Shown here: positions 1 to 5,623 of the stretch, piece by piece | How the letters are laid out: each line of letters opens with the position of its first letter | Numbering within the stretch: position 1 is the first letter of the stretch | Assembly (NCBI GenBank): GCA_020638135.1 | Contig: JACKJE010000042.1 | Span: 1 to 7,852 of the forward strand | From: Methylobacteriaceae bacterium | GTDB taxonomy: Bacteria; Pseudomonadota; Alphaproteobacteria; Rhizobiales; Beijerinckiaceae | Length of the DNA stretch: 7,852 bases | Direction: 5' to 3' | Notes under the pieces: model-generated | The model's database searches: none | Told to the model about the DNA's origin: nothing | Seen by the model: only the letters and a program-made list of their open reading frames with translations | Position numbers and translations under genes: made by a program

Positions 1-71
1 TGAGCCTTGCCCTCGGCGCGGCGCCTCGTGCTAGGCTCGCCGGGCGGCGCCTGAGGCCCGAGGGTAATTTC
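1..71 (+). other. Upstream leader with nested inverted repeats
   Basis: No gene is visible here. The segment opens with TGA, which could be the stop of a gene lying before the window, but this cannot be decided. CCCTCGG at 10-16 is exactly complementary to CCGAGGG at 58-64. Inside this pair, GGCGCC at 20-25 can pair with GGCGCC at 46-51. The outer right arm contains the GAGGG Shine-Dalgarno (60-64) of the small exported protein that starts at 72. This could be the terminator stem of an upstream gene, a leader that hides the ribosome site, or simply chance in GC-rich DNA. There is no T-tract, so a classical intrinsic terminator is not supported. Confidence 0.35.
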
Positions 72-305
72 ATGCGCGTATTTATTGCTGTGTTCCTGAC
101 CCTGGCGCTCGGCGCGCCCGTCGCGCTCGCCATTCCCGCAGCCCGGCCAGGATCGCTTGCCCTTGCGCCGGCGGCGGGGAGCGTCACCCTCGTCGCCAAA
201 CGGGCCAAGGCCAAGCCGGCCCCCAGGGCGAAAGCGCGCAAGGTCAGGCGGCGCAAGCCCGATCTCGGCGGCATTCATCCGCTCGTCGGCAGCGGCGACT
301 ACTGA
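72..305 (+). CDS. Small exported basic protein of unknown family
   Basis: This encodes 77 residues of a family I do not recognise. The start is supported by GAGGG at 60-64, seven bases ahead of the ATG. Residues 1-20 look like a Sec signal peptide: Arg2, a hydrophobic core at about 3-19, and an Ala-Leu-Ala end at 18-20. Cleavage before Ile21 would leave a mature peptide of about 57 residues. The mature part has an Ala/Pro-rich start and a strongly basic stretch at 43-62 (Lys/Arg-rich with Ala and Pro). It ends in a short neutral tail, DLGGIHPLVGSGDY (64-77). No membrane anchor, lipobox or cysteine is present. Export to the periplasm is inferred, and binding to an acidic envelope polymer would be only a guess. 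It stands 93 bases ahead of mgtE, so co-transcription is possible but not shown. Codon pattern and signal peptide argue for a real gene rather than a chance ORF. Confidence 0.6.
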   Translation: MRVFIAVFLTLALGAPVALAIPAARPGSLALAPAAGSVTLVAKRAKAKPAPRAKARKVRRRKPDLGGIHPLVGSGDY

Positions 306-398
306 GCGGGACCGGGTGACGCGGCACTGCGAAAACAATCGCCAGCCCGGCCGAATCTGGTCTAAGTGGCGCCGCGAGCTTGCGTATTGCGGTGATCC
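306..398 (+). other. Gap between small exported protein and mgtE
   Basis: This 93-base stretch contains no gene. I see no convincing promoter hexamers, and no M-box-type magnesium riboswitch could fit and be recognised here. The only ribosome-site candidate for mgtE is a weak GGTGA at 391-395, three bases before the ATG. Confidence 0.4.
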
Positions 399-1814
399 AT
401 GGCCGACAAGACCGACGAAACGACAGGCGATCAAGTCGCCGCCTGGCCCTTCCGCGACGAGGACGGGGCGTTGCGCGCCGAATTCGTCGCCTCGGTCGAG
501 AAGACGATCACGGCCGGCGACAAGGACGGCCTGATCGAGCTTGCCGGCGAGATGCACGAAGCCGACATGGGCGACCTCATCGAAGCGCTCGATGCGGACA
601 GCCGGCCGCGCCTCGTCGAACTCCTGGGCGACGCCTTCGATTTCGCCGCGCTGACCGAGGTTCCCGAGCACGTCCGCGACGAAATTCTCGAGGAGTTGCC
701 GACCGAAACGGTCGCCGAAGGCGTCAGCGAGCTCGAACACGACGACGCGGTCGCGCTGCTCGAAGACCTCGACCGGTCCGATCGGGAAGAAATCCTTCAG
801 GCCATGCCGGCGGTCGAGCGTTCCGCGCTGCGGCGCTCGCTCGACTATCCGGAAAAATCGGCAGGCCGCCTGATGCAGACGACGCTGGTCGCCGTGCCGC
901 CCCTCTGGACGGCCGGGCAGGCGCTCGACCATCTGCGCGAGGGCGACCAGGAGGACCTGCCGGACAATTTCTTCGAAATCTTCGTCGTCGATCCCGGCCA
1001 CCGCCTGCTCGGCAATGTCTTTCTCGACAAGCTCGCCCGCACGCCGCGCTCGACGCCGCTCGACGCGATCATGCAGGACCGCCGGCATGTGCGCGTGAGC
1101 GAGGACGAGGAAGAAGTGGCGCGCATGTTCGAGCGCTACAACATCGTCTCGGCGCCTGTCGTGGACGAGGCTGACCGGCTCGTCGGCGTCATCACCATCG
1201 ACGACATCGTCGACGTCATCCAGGAGGCTGCCGACGAAGACATCAAGGCGCTCGGCGGCGTCAGCCGGCGCGAGGAATTGAGCGACCCGATCTTCTCGGT
1301 CGCACGCGGGCGCTTCGTCTGGCTGTTCATCAATCTGGCGACGGCCTTTCTTGCCTCCTCTGTGCTCGGCATCTTCCAGGGCGAATTGCAGAAAATGGTG
1401 GCGCTGGCGATCCTCGCGCCGATCGTGGCGAGCCAGGGCGGCAATGCCGCGACCCAGACCATGACCGTGGCGGTGCGCGCGCTGGCGACGCGCGAAATGT
1501 CGCGGGCAAACGCCATGAAGATCATTTTCCGCGAATTTCTGGTCGGCGCGCTCAACGGCCTCGCTTTCGGCGTGTTGACCGGCATCGGCGCAGCGCTCTG
1601 GTTCGGCCTGCCGGCGCTCGGTTTCGTGATTGCGGCGGCCATGCTCACCAATCTGGTGGCGGCGGCCTTCGGCGGCATTCTGGTGCCGCTGGCCCTCGAC
1701 CGCTTCAAAATCGACCCCGCCGTCTCTTCCGGGGCATTTGTCACCACGGTGACCGACATCGTCGGGTACTTTTCGTTTTTGAGCTTCGCGACCGTCTATT
1801 TCGGGCTAAAATAA
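399..1814 (+). CDS. mgtE: Magnesium channel/transporter MgtE
   Basis: A 471-residue inner-membrane MgtE-family Mg2+ channel/transporter, normal length. The cytoplasmic N domain spans about 25-145 (EMHEADMGDLIEAL and similar helical repeats). Two CBS domains follow at about 150-275; the second carries the typical run RYNIVSAPVVDEADRLVGVI and then ITIDDIVDVI with many acidic residues. In the family these domains sense cytosolic Mg2+ and close the pore. The membrane domain is about 300-471, with roughly five helices near 305-325, 333-358, 383-403, 407-431 and 445-468. The conserved GGN (347-349) lies in helix 2, and TTVTDIVGYF puts Asp453 where the family's pore Asp is expected. One oddity is GGNAATQ, where most relatives I recall have Gly at 351. 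The ATG start has a weak ribosome site. The gene is followed by a 75-base gap with no visible terminator. Confidence 0.95.
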   Translation: MADKTDETTGDQVAAWPFRDEDGALRAEFVASVEKTITAGDKDGLIELAGEMHEADMGDLIEALDADSRPRLVELLGDAFDFAALTEVPEHVRDEILEELPTETVAEGVSELEHDDAVALLEDLDRSDREEILQAMPAVERSALRRSLDYPEKSAGRLMQTTLVAVPPLWTAGQALDHLREGDQEDLPDNFFEIFVVDPGHRLLGNVFLDKLARTPRSTPLDAIMQDRRHVRVSEDEEEVARMFERYNIVSAPVVDEADRLVGVITIDDIVDVIQEAADEDIKALGGVSRREELSDPIFSVARGRFVWLFINLATAFLASSVLGIFQGELQKMVALAILAPIVASQGGNAATQTMTVAVRALATREMSRANAMKIIFREFLVGALNGLAFGVLTGIGAALWFGLPALGFVIAAAMLTNLVAAAFGGILVPLALDRFKIDPAVSSGAFVTTVTDIVGYFSFLSFATVYFGLK

Positions 1815-1851
1815 GCATGCGCCCGGCAGAGATTCAGCTGGGGACCGCGCA

Positions 1852-1881
1852 TTAACGACTCGTTACCCGGACAGGGCTAAT
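1852..1881 (+). promoter_or_regulatory. Candidate promoter for the GH25 gene
   Basis: TTAACG (1852-1857) and GCTAAT (1876-1881) each match four of six bases of the -35 and -10 consensus, with an 18-base spacer. Transcription would begin at about 1887-1889, directly at the ATG of the GH25 gene (1890). This agrees with the absence of a Shine-Dalgarno sequence there, so the mRNA could be leaderless. The matches are modest and may be chance. Confidence 0.25.
1853..1865. repeat. 13-base palindrome over the candidate -35
   Basis: TAACG (1853-1857), a three-base centre ACT, then CGTTA (1861-1865) form a perfect short inverted repeat. It overlaps the proposed -35 of the GH25 gene and begins 38 bases after the mgtE stop. 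Its size and position would suit an operator for a dimeric repressor, but no regulator gene is visible in the window, and five-base arms do occur by chance. Confidence 0.3.
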
Positions 1882-1889
1882 TTGCGCCG

Positions 1890-2708
1890 ATGATGCGTAA
1901 CTTCGACCTTCGCCTGCCGCTGCGCGTTCTTGCGGCGCTCGCCTTTTCCGCCTCGCTGGCCGGCTGCGGCTCGGGCGTGGATTCCCAGCTTTCCGGCAAG
2001 CCGCGGTTCCGATCCTCGGCCATATCCTATGCGCCGACCCACAAGGTGAAGCCGAGCGAGGCGCTCGACCACAGCAGGGACTTCGAGATCCACGGCATCG
2101 ACGTCTCGAAATACCAGGGCAATATCGACTGGCAGTCGGTCGCCAATTCCGACGTGCAATTCGCCTGGATCAAGGCGACCGAGGGCGCCGACCTGGTCGA
2201 CAGCAAGTTCCGCGACAATTGGGCCGCCGCCAAGGCGGCCGGCGTGCCGCGCGGCGCCTACCATTTCGTCTATTGGTGCCGGCCCTGGCAGGAGGAAATG
2301 GCCTGGTTCACGTCCAACGTGCCGCGTGAGCCGGATGCGCTGCCGCCGGTGCTGGACGTGGAGGCGACGCCGACCTCGCGCACCTGCAAGCGCACCATCT
2401 ATCCCGAGCAGGCGATCCCCGAGATGAAGCTGATGCTCCAGGAGATGGAGCGCCACTACGGCAAGCGGCCGATCATCTACACGACGGTCGATTTCTACGA
2501 GGCGATCCTGGCCGATGGCGCGCTCAGCGAATATCCGATCTGGGTGCGCTCGACCAAGCACCGCCCGCATGTCCGCTACGGCTCGCGCAAGTGGCATTTC
2601 TGGCAATATCAGTCTGACGGCGCGGTGCCGGGCATCGTCGGCAAGGTCGACCGCAACGTGTTCCACGGTTCGCCCGCCGAATGGCAGAAATGGCTGGCGA
2701 GCAATTGA
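1890..2708 (+). CDS. GH25 lysozyme-like lipoprotein (muramidase)
   Basis: A 272-residue predicted N-acetylmuramidase of glycoside hydrolase family 25, which cleaves the MurNAc-GlcNAc bond of peptidoglycan. Residues 1-26 form a lipoprotein signal ending in lipobox SLAGC (Cys26). The residue after Cys26 is Gly, not Asp, so Lol sorting would place it in the outer membrane, facing the periplasm. After a linker, the GH25 barrel spans about 67-262. GIDVSKYQG (69-77) carries the conserved Asp71. PPVLDVEA (152-159) carries the Asp156/Glu158 catalytic pair. FWQYQSDGAVPGI (237-249) and VDRN (253-256) close the fold. Cys130 and Cys166 could form a disulfide in the periplasm. All expected catalytic acids are present. 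The start has two consecutive ATGs (1890, 1893) and no clear ribosome site. With no holin or phage genes nearby, a role in wall remodelling is more likely than phage lysis. Confidence 0.92.
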   Translation: MMRNFDLRLPLRVLAALAFSASLAGCGSGVDSQLSGKPRFRSSAISYAPTHKVKPSEALDHSRDFEIHGIDVSKYQGNIDWQSVANSDVQFAWIKATEGADLVDSKFRDNWAAAKAAGVPRGAYHFVYWCRPWQEEMAWFTSNVPREPDALPPVLDVEATPTSRTCKRTIYPEQAIPEMKLMLQEMERHYGKRPIIYTTVDFYEAILADGALSEYPIWVRSTKHRPHVRYGSRKWHFWQYQSDGAVPGIVGKVDRNVFHGSPAEWQKWLASN

Positions 2709-2725
2709 GCGGCAAACCAATTGCT
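2700..2725. terminator. Inverted repeat at the end of the GH25 gene
   Basis: AGCAATTG (2700-2707) and CAATTGCT (2718-2725) are perfect 8-base inverted arms around a 10-base loop. They overlap the GH25 stop codon. A hairpin here could end or stabilise the transcript. The stem is AT-rich and no T-tract follows, so it is a poor match to an intrinsic terminator. A second possible stem, GCCGGG (2740-2745) with CCCGGC (2762-2767), lies just downstream. Confidence 0.3.
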
Positions 2726-2796
2726 AGTAGCCAGTAGGGGCCGGGCGCGCGACCCACTTGACCCGGCTCGCTGCTTGCCACTCGCCGGTTCCTGTC

Positions 2797-3648
2797 ATGC
2801 TCGAAGACCAGTTCAGCCGCACCGCGCTCGGCGCGGCCCTCCATCGCGCCGCCCACCAGACGCTGGAGCGCGGCCTCGTATTTCAGGACCCTTTCGCCTG
2901 CGCGATCCTCGGCGTAACGCCCGAGGAAGCAGCTGAACGCGACGGCGGCGACGAGCGGCGCAGGCGGATGCGGCTGTTCATCGCGGCGCGATCGCGCCTC
3001 GCCGAGCGCAGGATCGCGGCGGCGGTCGCGCGCGGCGTCCGGCAAGTCGTCGTTCTGGGCGCAGGGCTCGACACTTTTGGCCTGCGCAATCCCCATGCGG
3101 CCGAGGGGCTGCGCGTCTTCGAGGTCGATCATCCCGCCACGCAGGCGTGGAAACGCGAGCGGATCGCCGCGATGGGCGCGCAGGCGCCGTCGCTTGTCTT
3201 CGCGCCCTGCGACTTCGAACGCGACGATCTCGCCGAGGCGCTGTTGCGGGCGGGTGCCGATCGGGCGGCGCCGATATTCTTCATGTGGCTCGGCGTCGCG
3301 CCCTATCTGACGCGTGAAGCCGCCATGACGACCTTGCGCACGATTGCGGCGACGCCGGGCGGCGAGGTCGTGTTCGACTACACCGAGGCCGCCGAACGCG
3401 ATCGGGGCGAGGCGCAGGCCTTTCATCAGGAATTGCTCGAACGCGTCGCGGCGGTCGGCGAGCCCATTGTCGGCTTTTTCGATCCGCAAGAATTGTCCCG
3501 GGACCTCCATGCGTTCGGCATGACCGAACAGGAGGATTTCAACAGCCAGGAGATCGCCGTCCGGTTCTTCGGCGTTCCGCGGGATCAGGCGCCGAGCGGC
3601 GCGGCGGGGCATGTCATCTGGGCGCGGCGGCCGCTGGAGGGCGCATGA
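2797..3648 (+). CDS. SAM-dependent methyltransferase, PPM/LCM-like
   Basis: A 283-residue class I methyltransferase of the leucine carboxyl methyltransferase/PPM-like family (related to TIGR00027-type proteins). The N-terminal helical cap holds SRTALGAALHRAAHQ (7-21) and the RSR stretch at 66-68. Motif I, VVVLGAGLDTFGLR (84-97), is the SAM-binding glycine loop. EVDHPA (109-114) gives the acidic end of strand 2, where Asp111 would bind the SAM ribose. CDFE (138-141) is the next conserved acidic site. MWLGVAPYLT (163-172) matches the family's strand-4 motif, usually W-E-G-V-x-x-Y-L. The substrate is unknown; relatives include O-methyltransferases for carboxyl or polyketide hydroxyl groups. The ATG at 2797 begins at the usual family N-terminus. 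A TTG at 2758 would add 13 residues without a ribosome site. No clear Shine-Dalgarno precedes 2797 either. The stop overlaps the next gene's ATG. Confidence 0.88.
   Translation: MLEDQFSRTALGAALHRAAHQTLERGLVFQDPFACAILGVTPEEAAERDGGDERRRRMRLFIAARSRLAERRIAAAVARGVRQVVVLGAGLDTFGLRNPHAAEGLRVFEVDHPATQAWKRERIAAMGAQAPSLVFAPCDFERDDLAEALLRAGADRAAPIFFMWLGVAPYLTREAAMTTLRTIAATPGGEVVFDYTEAAERDRGEAQAFHQELLERVAAVGEPIVGFFDPQELSRDLHAFGMTEQEDFNSQEIAVRFFGVPRDQAPSGAAGHVIWARRPLEGA
3636..3640 (+). promoter_or_regulatory. Ribosome binding site of the aldo/keto reductase
   Basis: GGAGG lies within the last codons of the methyltransferase gene, four bases before the ATG at 3645. With the ATGA overlap it fixes the reductase start and points to translational coupling. 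Confidence 0.7.
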
Positions 3649-4472
3649 CGAAGCAGATCGTCATCGACGCCAATGGCGCGCGCATTCCCGCGCTCGGCTT
3701 CGGCACCTGGCAATTGCGCGGCGCGGCTTGCGTCGCCGCCGTCGAAACGGCGCTGGCGGCCGGCTACCGCCACATCGACACCGCGCGCATGTACGGCAAC
3801 GAGCAGGCGGTCGGCGAAGCCTTGCGCGCCTCGGGCCTGCTGCGCGACGACATCTTCGTGACGACGAAAGTCTGGCGCGACGATATCGGCTCGGGCGCGC
3901 TCGAACGTTCCGCCGAGGCGAGTTTGCGCGATCTTCGCCTCGACGCCGTCGATTTGCTGCTCATCCACTGGCCGAATGCCGCGATCCCGCTGAAGGCTTC
4001 GATCGGCGCACTGTGCAACGCGCGCCGGCGCGGGCTTGCGCGCCATATCGGCGTGTCGAACTTTCCGACCGCGCTGCTCGAACAGGCGGTGGCGCTGGCG
4101 ACGGAGCCGCTCGTCGCCAACCAGTGCGAATATCATCCGCGCCTCGATCAGGACGCGGTCATCGCCGCCTGCAAGCGGCATGGGCTCGCCTTCGTTTCCT
4201 ATTCGCCGCTCGGCAAGGGCGGGTTGCTGGCCGATCCGACGCTGACGTCGATCGCCGGGCGCCTCGGTCGCACGCCATCGCAGGTCGTGCTGCGCTGGCA
4301 TGTGCAGCAGGGTGTCGCCGCCATTCCGCGCTCCGGCTCGCCTGCCCATATCAGCGACAATTTCGGCGTGTTCGATTTCGCGCTGGATGATGCGGACATG
4401 GCGGCGATTTCCGCGTTGCGGCGCGCCGACGGACGCATGGTCGACATGGGCTGGGCGCGCTGGGACGCGTGA
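3645..4472 (+). CDS. Aldo/keto reductase
   Basis: A 275-residue cytoplasmic NAD(P)H-dependent carbonyl reductase of the aldo/keto reductase superfamily, closest in style to bacterial 2,5-diketo-gluconate/methylglyoxal reductases (DkgA/DkgB-like). The complete catalytic tetrad is visible: Asp45 and Tyr50 in YRHIDTARMYGNE, Lys75 in TTKVW, and His108 in LIHWP. The barrel continues with IGVSNF (135-140), NQCEYHP (159-165) and the cofactor loop SYSPLG (185-190). The 2'-phosphate loop reads IPRSGSPAHISDNF (227-240). The family usually has Lys and Arg where this protein has Arg229 and His235, which may relax preference for NADPH. The C-terminal tail is short, so substrate choice cannot be inferred. 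Its start overlaps the methyltransferase stop by ATGA, suggesting the two act on a common process or at least are made together. Confidence 0.93.
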   Translation: MTKQIVIDANGARIPALGFGTWQLRGAACVAAVETALAAGYRHIDTARMYGNEQAVGEALRASGLLRDDIFVTTKVWRDDIGSGALERSAEASLRDLRLDAVDLLLIHWPNAAIPLKASIGALCNARRRGLARHIGVSNFPTALLEQAVALATEPLVANQCEYHPRLDQDAVIAACKRHGLAFVSYSPLGKGGLLADPTLTSIAGRLGRTPSQVVLRWHVQQGVAAIPRSGSPAHISDNFGVFDFALDDADMAAISALRRADGRMVDMGWARWDA

Positions 4473-4494
4473 GGCCATACGAGCCGCGGGGAAT

Positions 4495-4498
4495 GGAG
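4495..4498 (+). promoter_or_regulatory. Ribosome binding site that sets a GTG start
   Basis: GGAG lies five bases ahead of the GTG at 4504. It favours that start for the DUF218 protein over the longer in-frame reading from 4300, which would run 173 bases inside the reductase gene and add an N-terminus unlike the family. Confidence 0.7.
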
Positions 4499-4503
4499 CC
4501 GCC

Positions 4504-5295
4504 GTGTTTTTTCTGATTGCAAAGACGCTCGGCGTAATGGCGGAAGCGCCGCAAATCTTCATCGAACTGTTGATCGTGGGCGTCGTGCTGCTCTGGACGC
4601 GCTGGGCGCGCGTGGGGCGCATCGTAACGACCGTGATGGCGCTCGTCGTCCTCGTCTTCGCAATCACGCCGATTTCGGCCTTCCTCGCGCGACCGCTGGA
4701 AGATCGATTCCCGCAGCCCGATCTCGGCGTCGCGCCGACGGGAATCATCGTGCTCGGCGGCGCGATGGACGAAGGCGTCACGCGCGCGCGCAACATGCCG
4801 GCGCTGAACAATGCGGCGGAGCGACTGACGGAGCCGGTCGCGCTGATGCGCCACTTTCCCAATGCGCGGCTGGTCTTTTCAGGCGGCAGCGGTCGCCTGA
4901 CGCCGGCCGCATGGACCGAATCCGATGTCGCGCGCATGTTCTGGCGGTCGCTGGGCGTGCCGGACGAGCGGATGAGTTTCGAGAGCAAATCGCGCGACAC
5001 CTGGGAGAACGCCGTATTCACCAAGGAGCTGGTGCAGCCCAAAGCCGGCGAGCGCTGGCTGCTGGTGACCTCGGCGATGCACATGCCGCGTTCGGTCGGC
5101 ATTTTCCGCAAGATCGGCTTCGACGTGATCCCCTATCCCGTCGACTACCAGACCGGCGGCGTGCCCGGCGATTTCGTCGGCTTGCGCAAGCCGATGGACG
5201 CGACCTACATCCTGCAGAGCGCAACGCACGAGTGGATCGGGCTCGTGTCGTACTGGCTCAGCGGCAAGAGCGCGTCGCTGCTGCCCGGGCCGTGA
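4504..5295 (+). CDS. YdcF/ElyC-family DUF218 membrane protein
   Basis: A 263-residue DUF218 protein with the layout of E. coli ElyC (about 259 residues), which is linked to lipid carrier use and cell-wall assembly. The start is GTG, read as Met. Two hydrophobic segments at about 17-32 and 38-59 are separated by a short basic turn (WTRWARVGR) and anchor the protein in the inner membrane. The motif RPLEDRFP (63-70) follows. The DUF218 domain (about 78-253) holds TGIIVLGGAMDEG (79-91), RLVFSGGSG (122-130), Glu139, SRDTWENA (163-170), VTSAMHMPRS (188-197) and HEWIGLVSYWLSGK (242-255). These are the conserved polar sites of the family; its biochemical activity is not settled. It sits 31 bases after the reductase on the same strand, so likely in one transcript. 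Its stop lies four bases from the stop of the convergent DUF3253 gene. A role in envelope precursor handling is inferred by family only. Confidence 0.9.
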   Translation: MFFLIAKTLGVMAEAPQIFIELLIVGVVLLWTRWARVGRIVTTVMALVVLVFAITPISAFLARPLEDRFPQPDLGVAPTGIIVLGGAMDEGVTRARNMPALNNAAERLTEPVALMRHFPNARLVFSGGSGRLTPAAWTESDVARMFWRSLGVPDERMSFESKSRDTWENAVFTKELVQPKAGERWLLVTSAMHMPRSVGIFRKIGFDVIPYPVDYQTGGVPGDFVGLRKPMDATYILQSATHEWIGLVSYWLSGKSASLLPGP

Positions 5296-5299
5296 CGCT

Positions 5300-5593
5300 T
5301 CAATCGCTTCTCGGCAGGCCCAATCGGATCACGCCCTTCACGTCGTCGGGGTCGGCCGGCTTGCCCTTGCGATAGATGACGAGGCGACCCTCGCGAGCCA
5401 GACCCTTGGCCGTGGCGCGGACGCGCGGCAGCCATTTGCGCCAGCCGAGATCGTCCTCGCCGCGTTCGTGCGCGATTCGCTTGGCGGCGTCTTCCGGCGA
5501 AATCGTCTTTGTCGCGCCGTGCGCAGCGATCTCGGCGAAGATCGCGGAGGCGACCCGGTCGGCGTCGGCGCTCGAATCTTTTGTCTGAGGCAT
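5300..5593 (-). CDS. DUF3253 domain protein
   Basis: A 97-residue soluble protein made almost entirely of one DUF3253 domain. Recognisable features are KTISPEDAAKRI (29-40), WRKWLPRVRATAKGLAREGR (51-70) and a C-terminal strand pair LVIYRKGKPADP (71-82) followed by KGVIRL (86-91). The helix-helix-hairpin order, with basic residues in the second helix, resembles a small winged-helix fold, but DNA binding is my inference and the family function is unknown. No cysteine, signal peptide or membrane segment is present. The gene lies 30 bases after the DUF599 gene on the same strand and is probably co-transcribed with it. The start has no strong Shine-Dalgarno. It converges on the ElyC-like gene with no room for a terminator between the stops. 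Confidence 0.85.
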   Translation of the reverse strand: MPQTKDSSADADRVASAIFAEIAAHGATKTISPEDAAKRIAHERGEDDLGWRKWLPRVRATAKGLAREGRLVIYRKGKPADPDDVKGVIRLGLPRSD

Positions 5594-5623
5594 GGCGCGT
5601 GATGCGCGCGCGCTGCCGCTTCG

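Noticed and set aside
306..398. Magnesium riboswitch (M-box or similar) ahead of mgtE
   Set aside because: The gap is only 93 bases and shows none of the long conserved helices such an element needs.
380..1174. 264-codon plus-strand frame inside mgtE
   Set aside because: It is extremely Arg-rich, out of frame with a full-length MgtE, and is a typical high-GC shadow.
1863..2720. 285-codon minus-strand open frame covering the whole GH25 gene
   Set aside because: It is a mirror of the GH25 reading frame. No family motif is visible, while the plus strand has complete catalytic motifs.
2524..3612. 362-codon minus-strand open frame
   Set aside because: It is antisense to the methyltransferase and the end of the GH25 gene, is rich in Arg/Asp/Gly without recognisable motifs, and spans an intergenic region.
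4300..4503. Longer ATG start for the ElyC-like protein
   Set aside because: It would lie largely inside the reductase gene and add 68 residues unlike the family. The GTG at 4504 has a ribosome site and gives ElyC-like length and topology.
3585..5111. 508-codon minus-strand open frame
   Set aside because: It lies opposite the aldo/keto reductase and the ElyC-like gene, both with clear family motifs. Its translation is low-complexity and motif-free, as expected for a shadow frame in GC-rich DNA.
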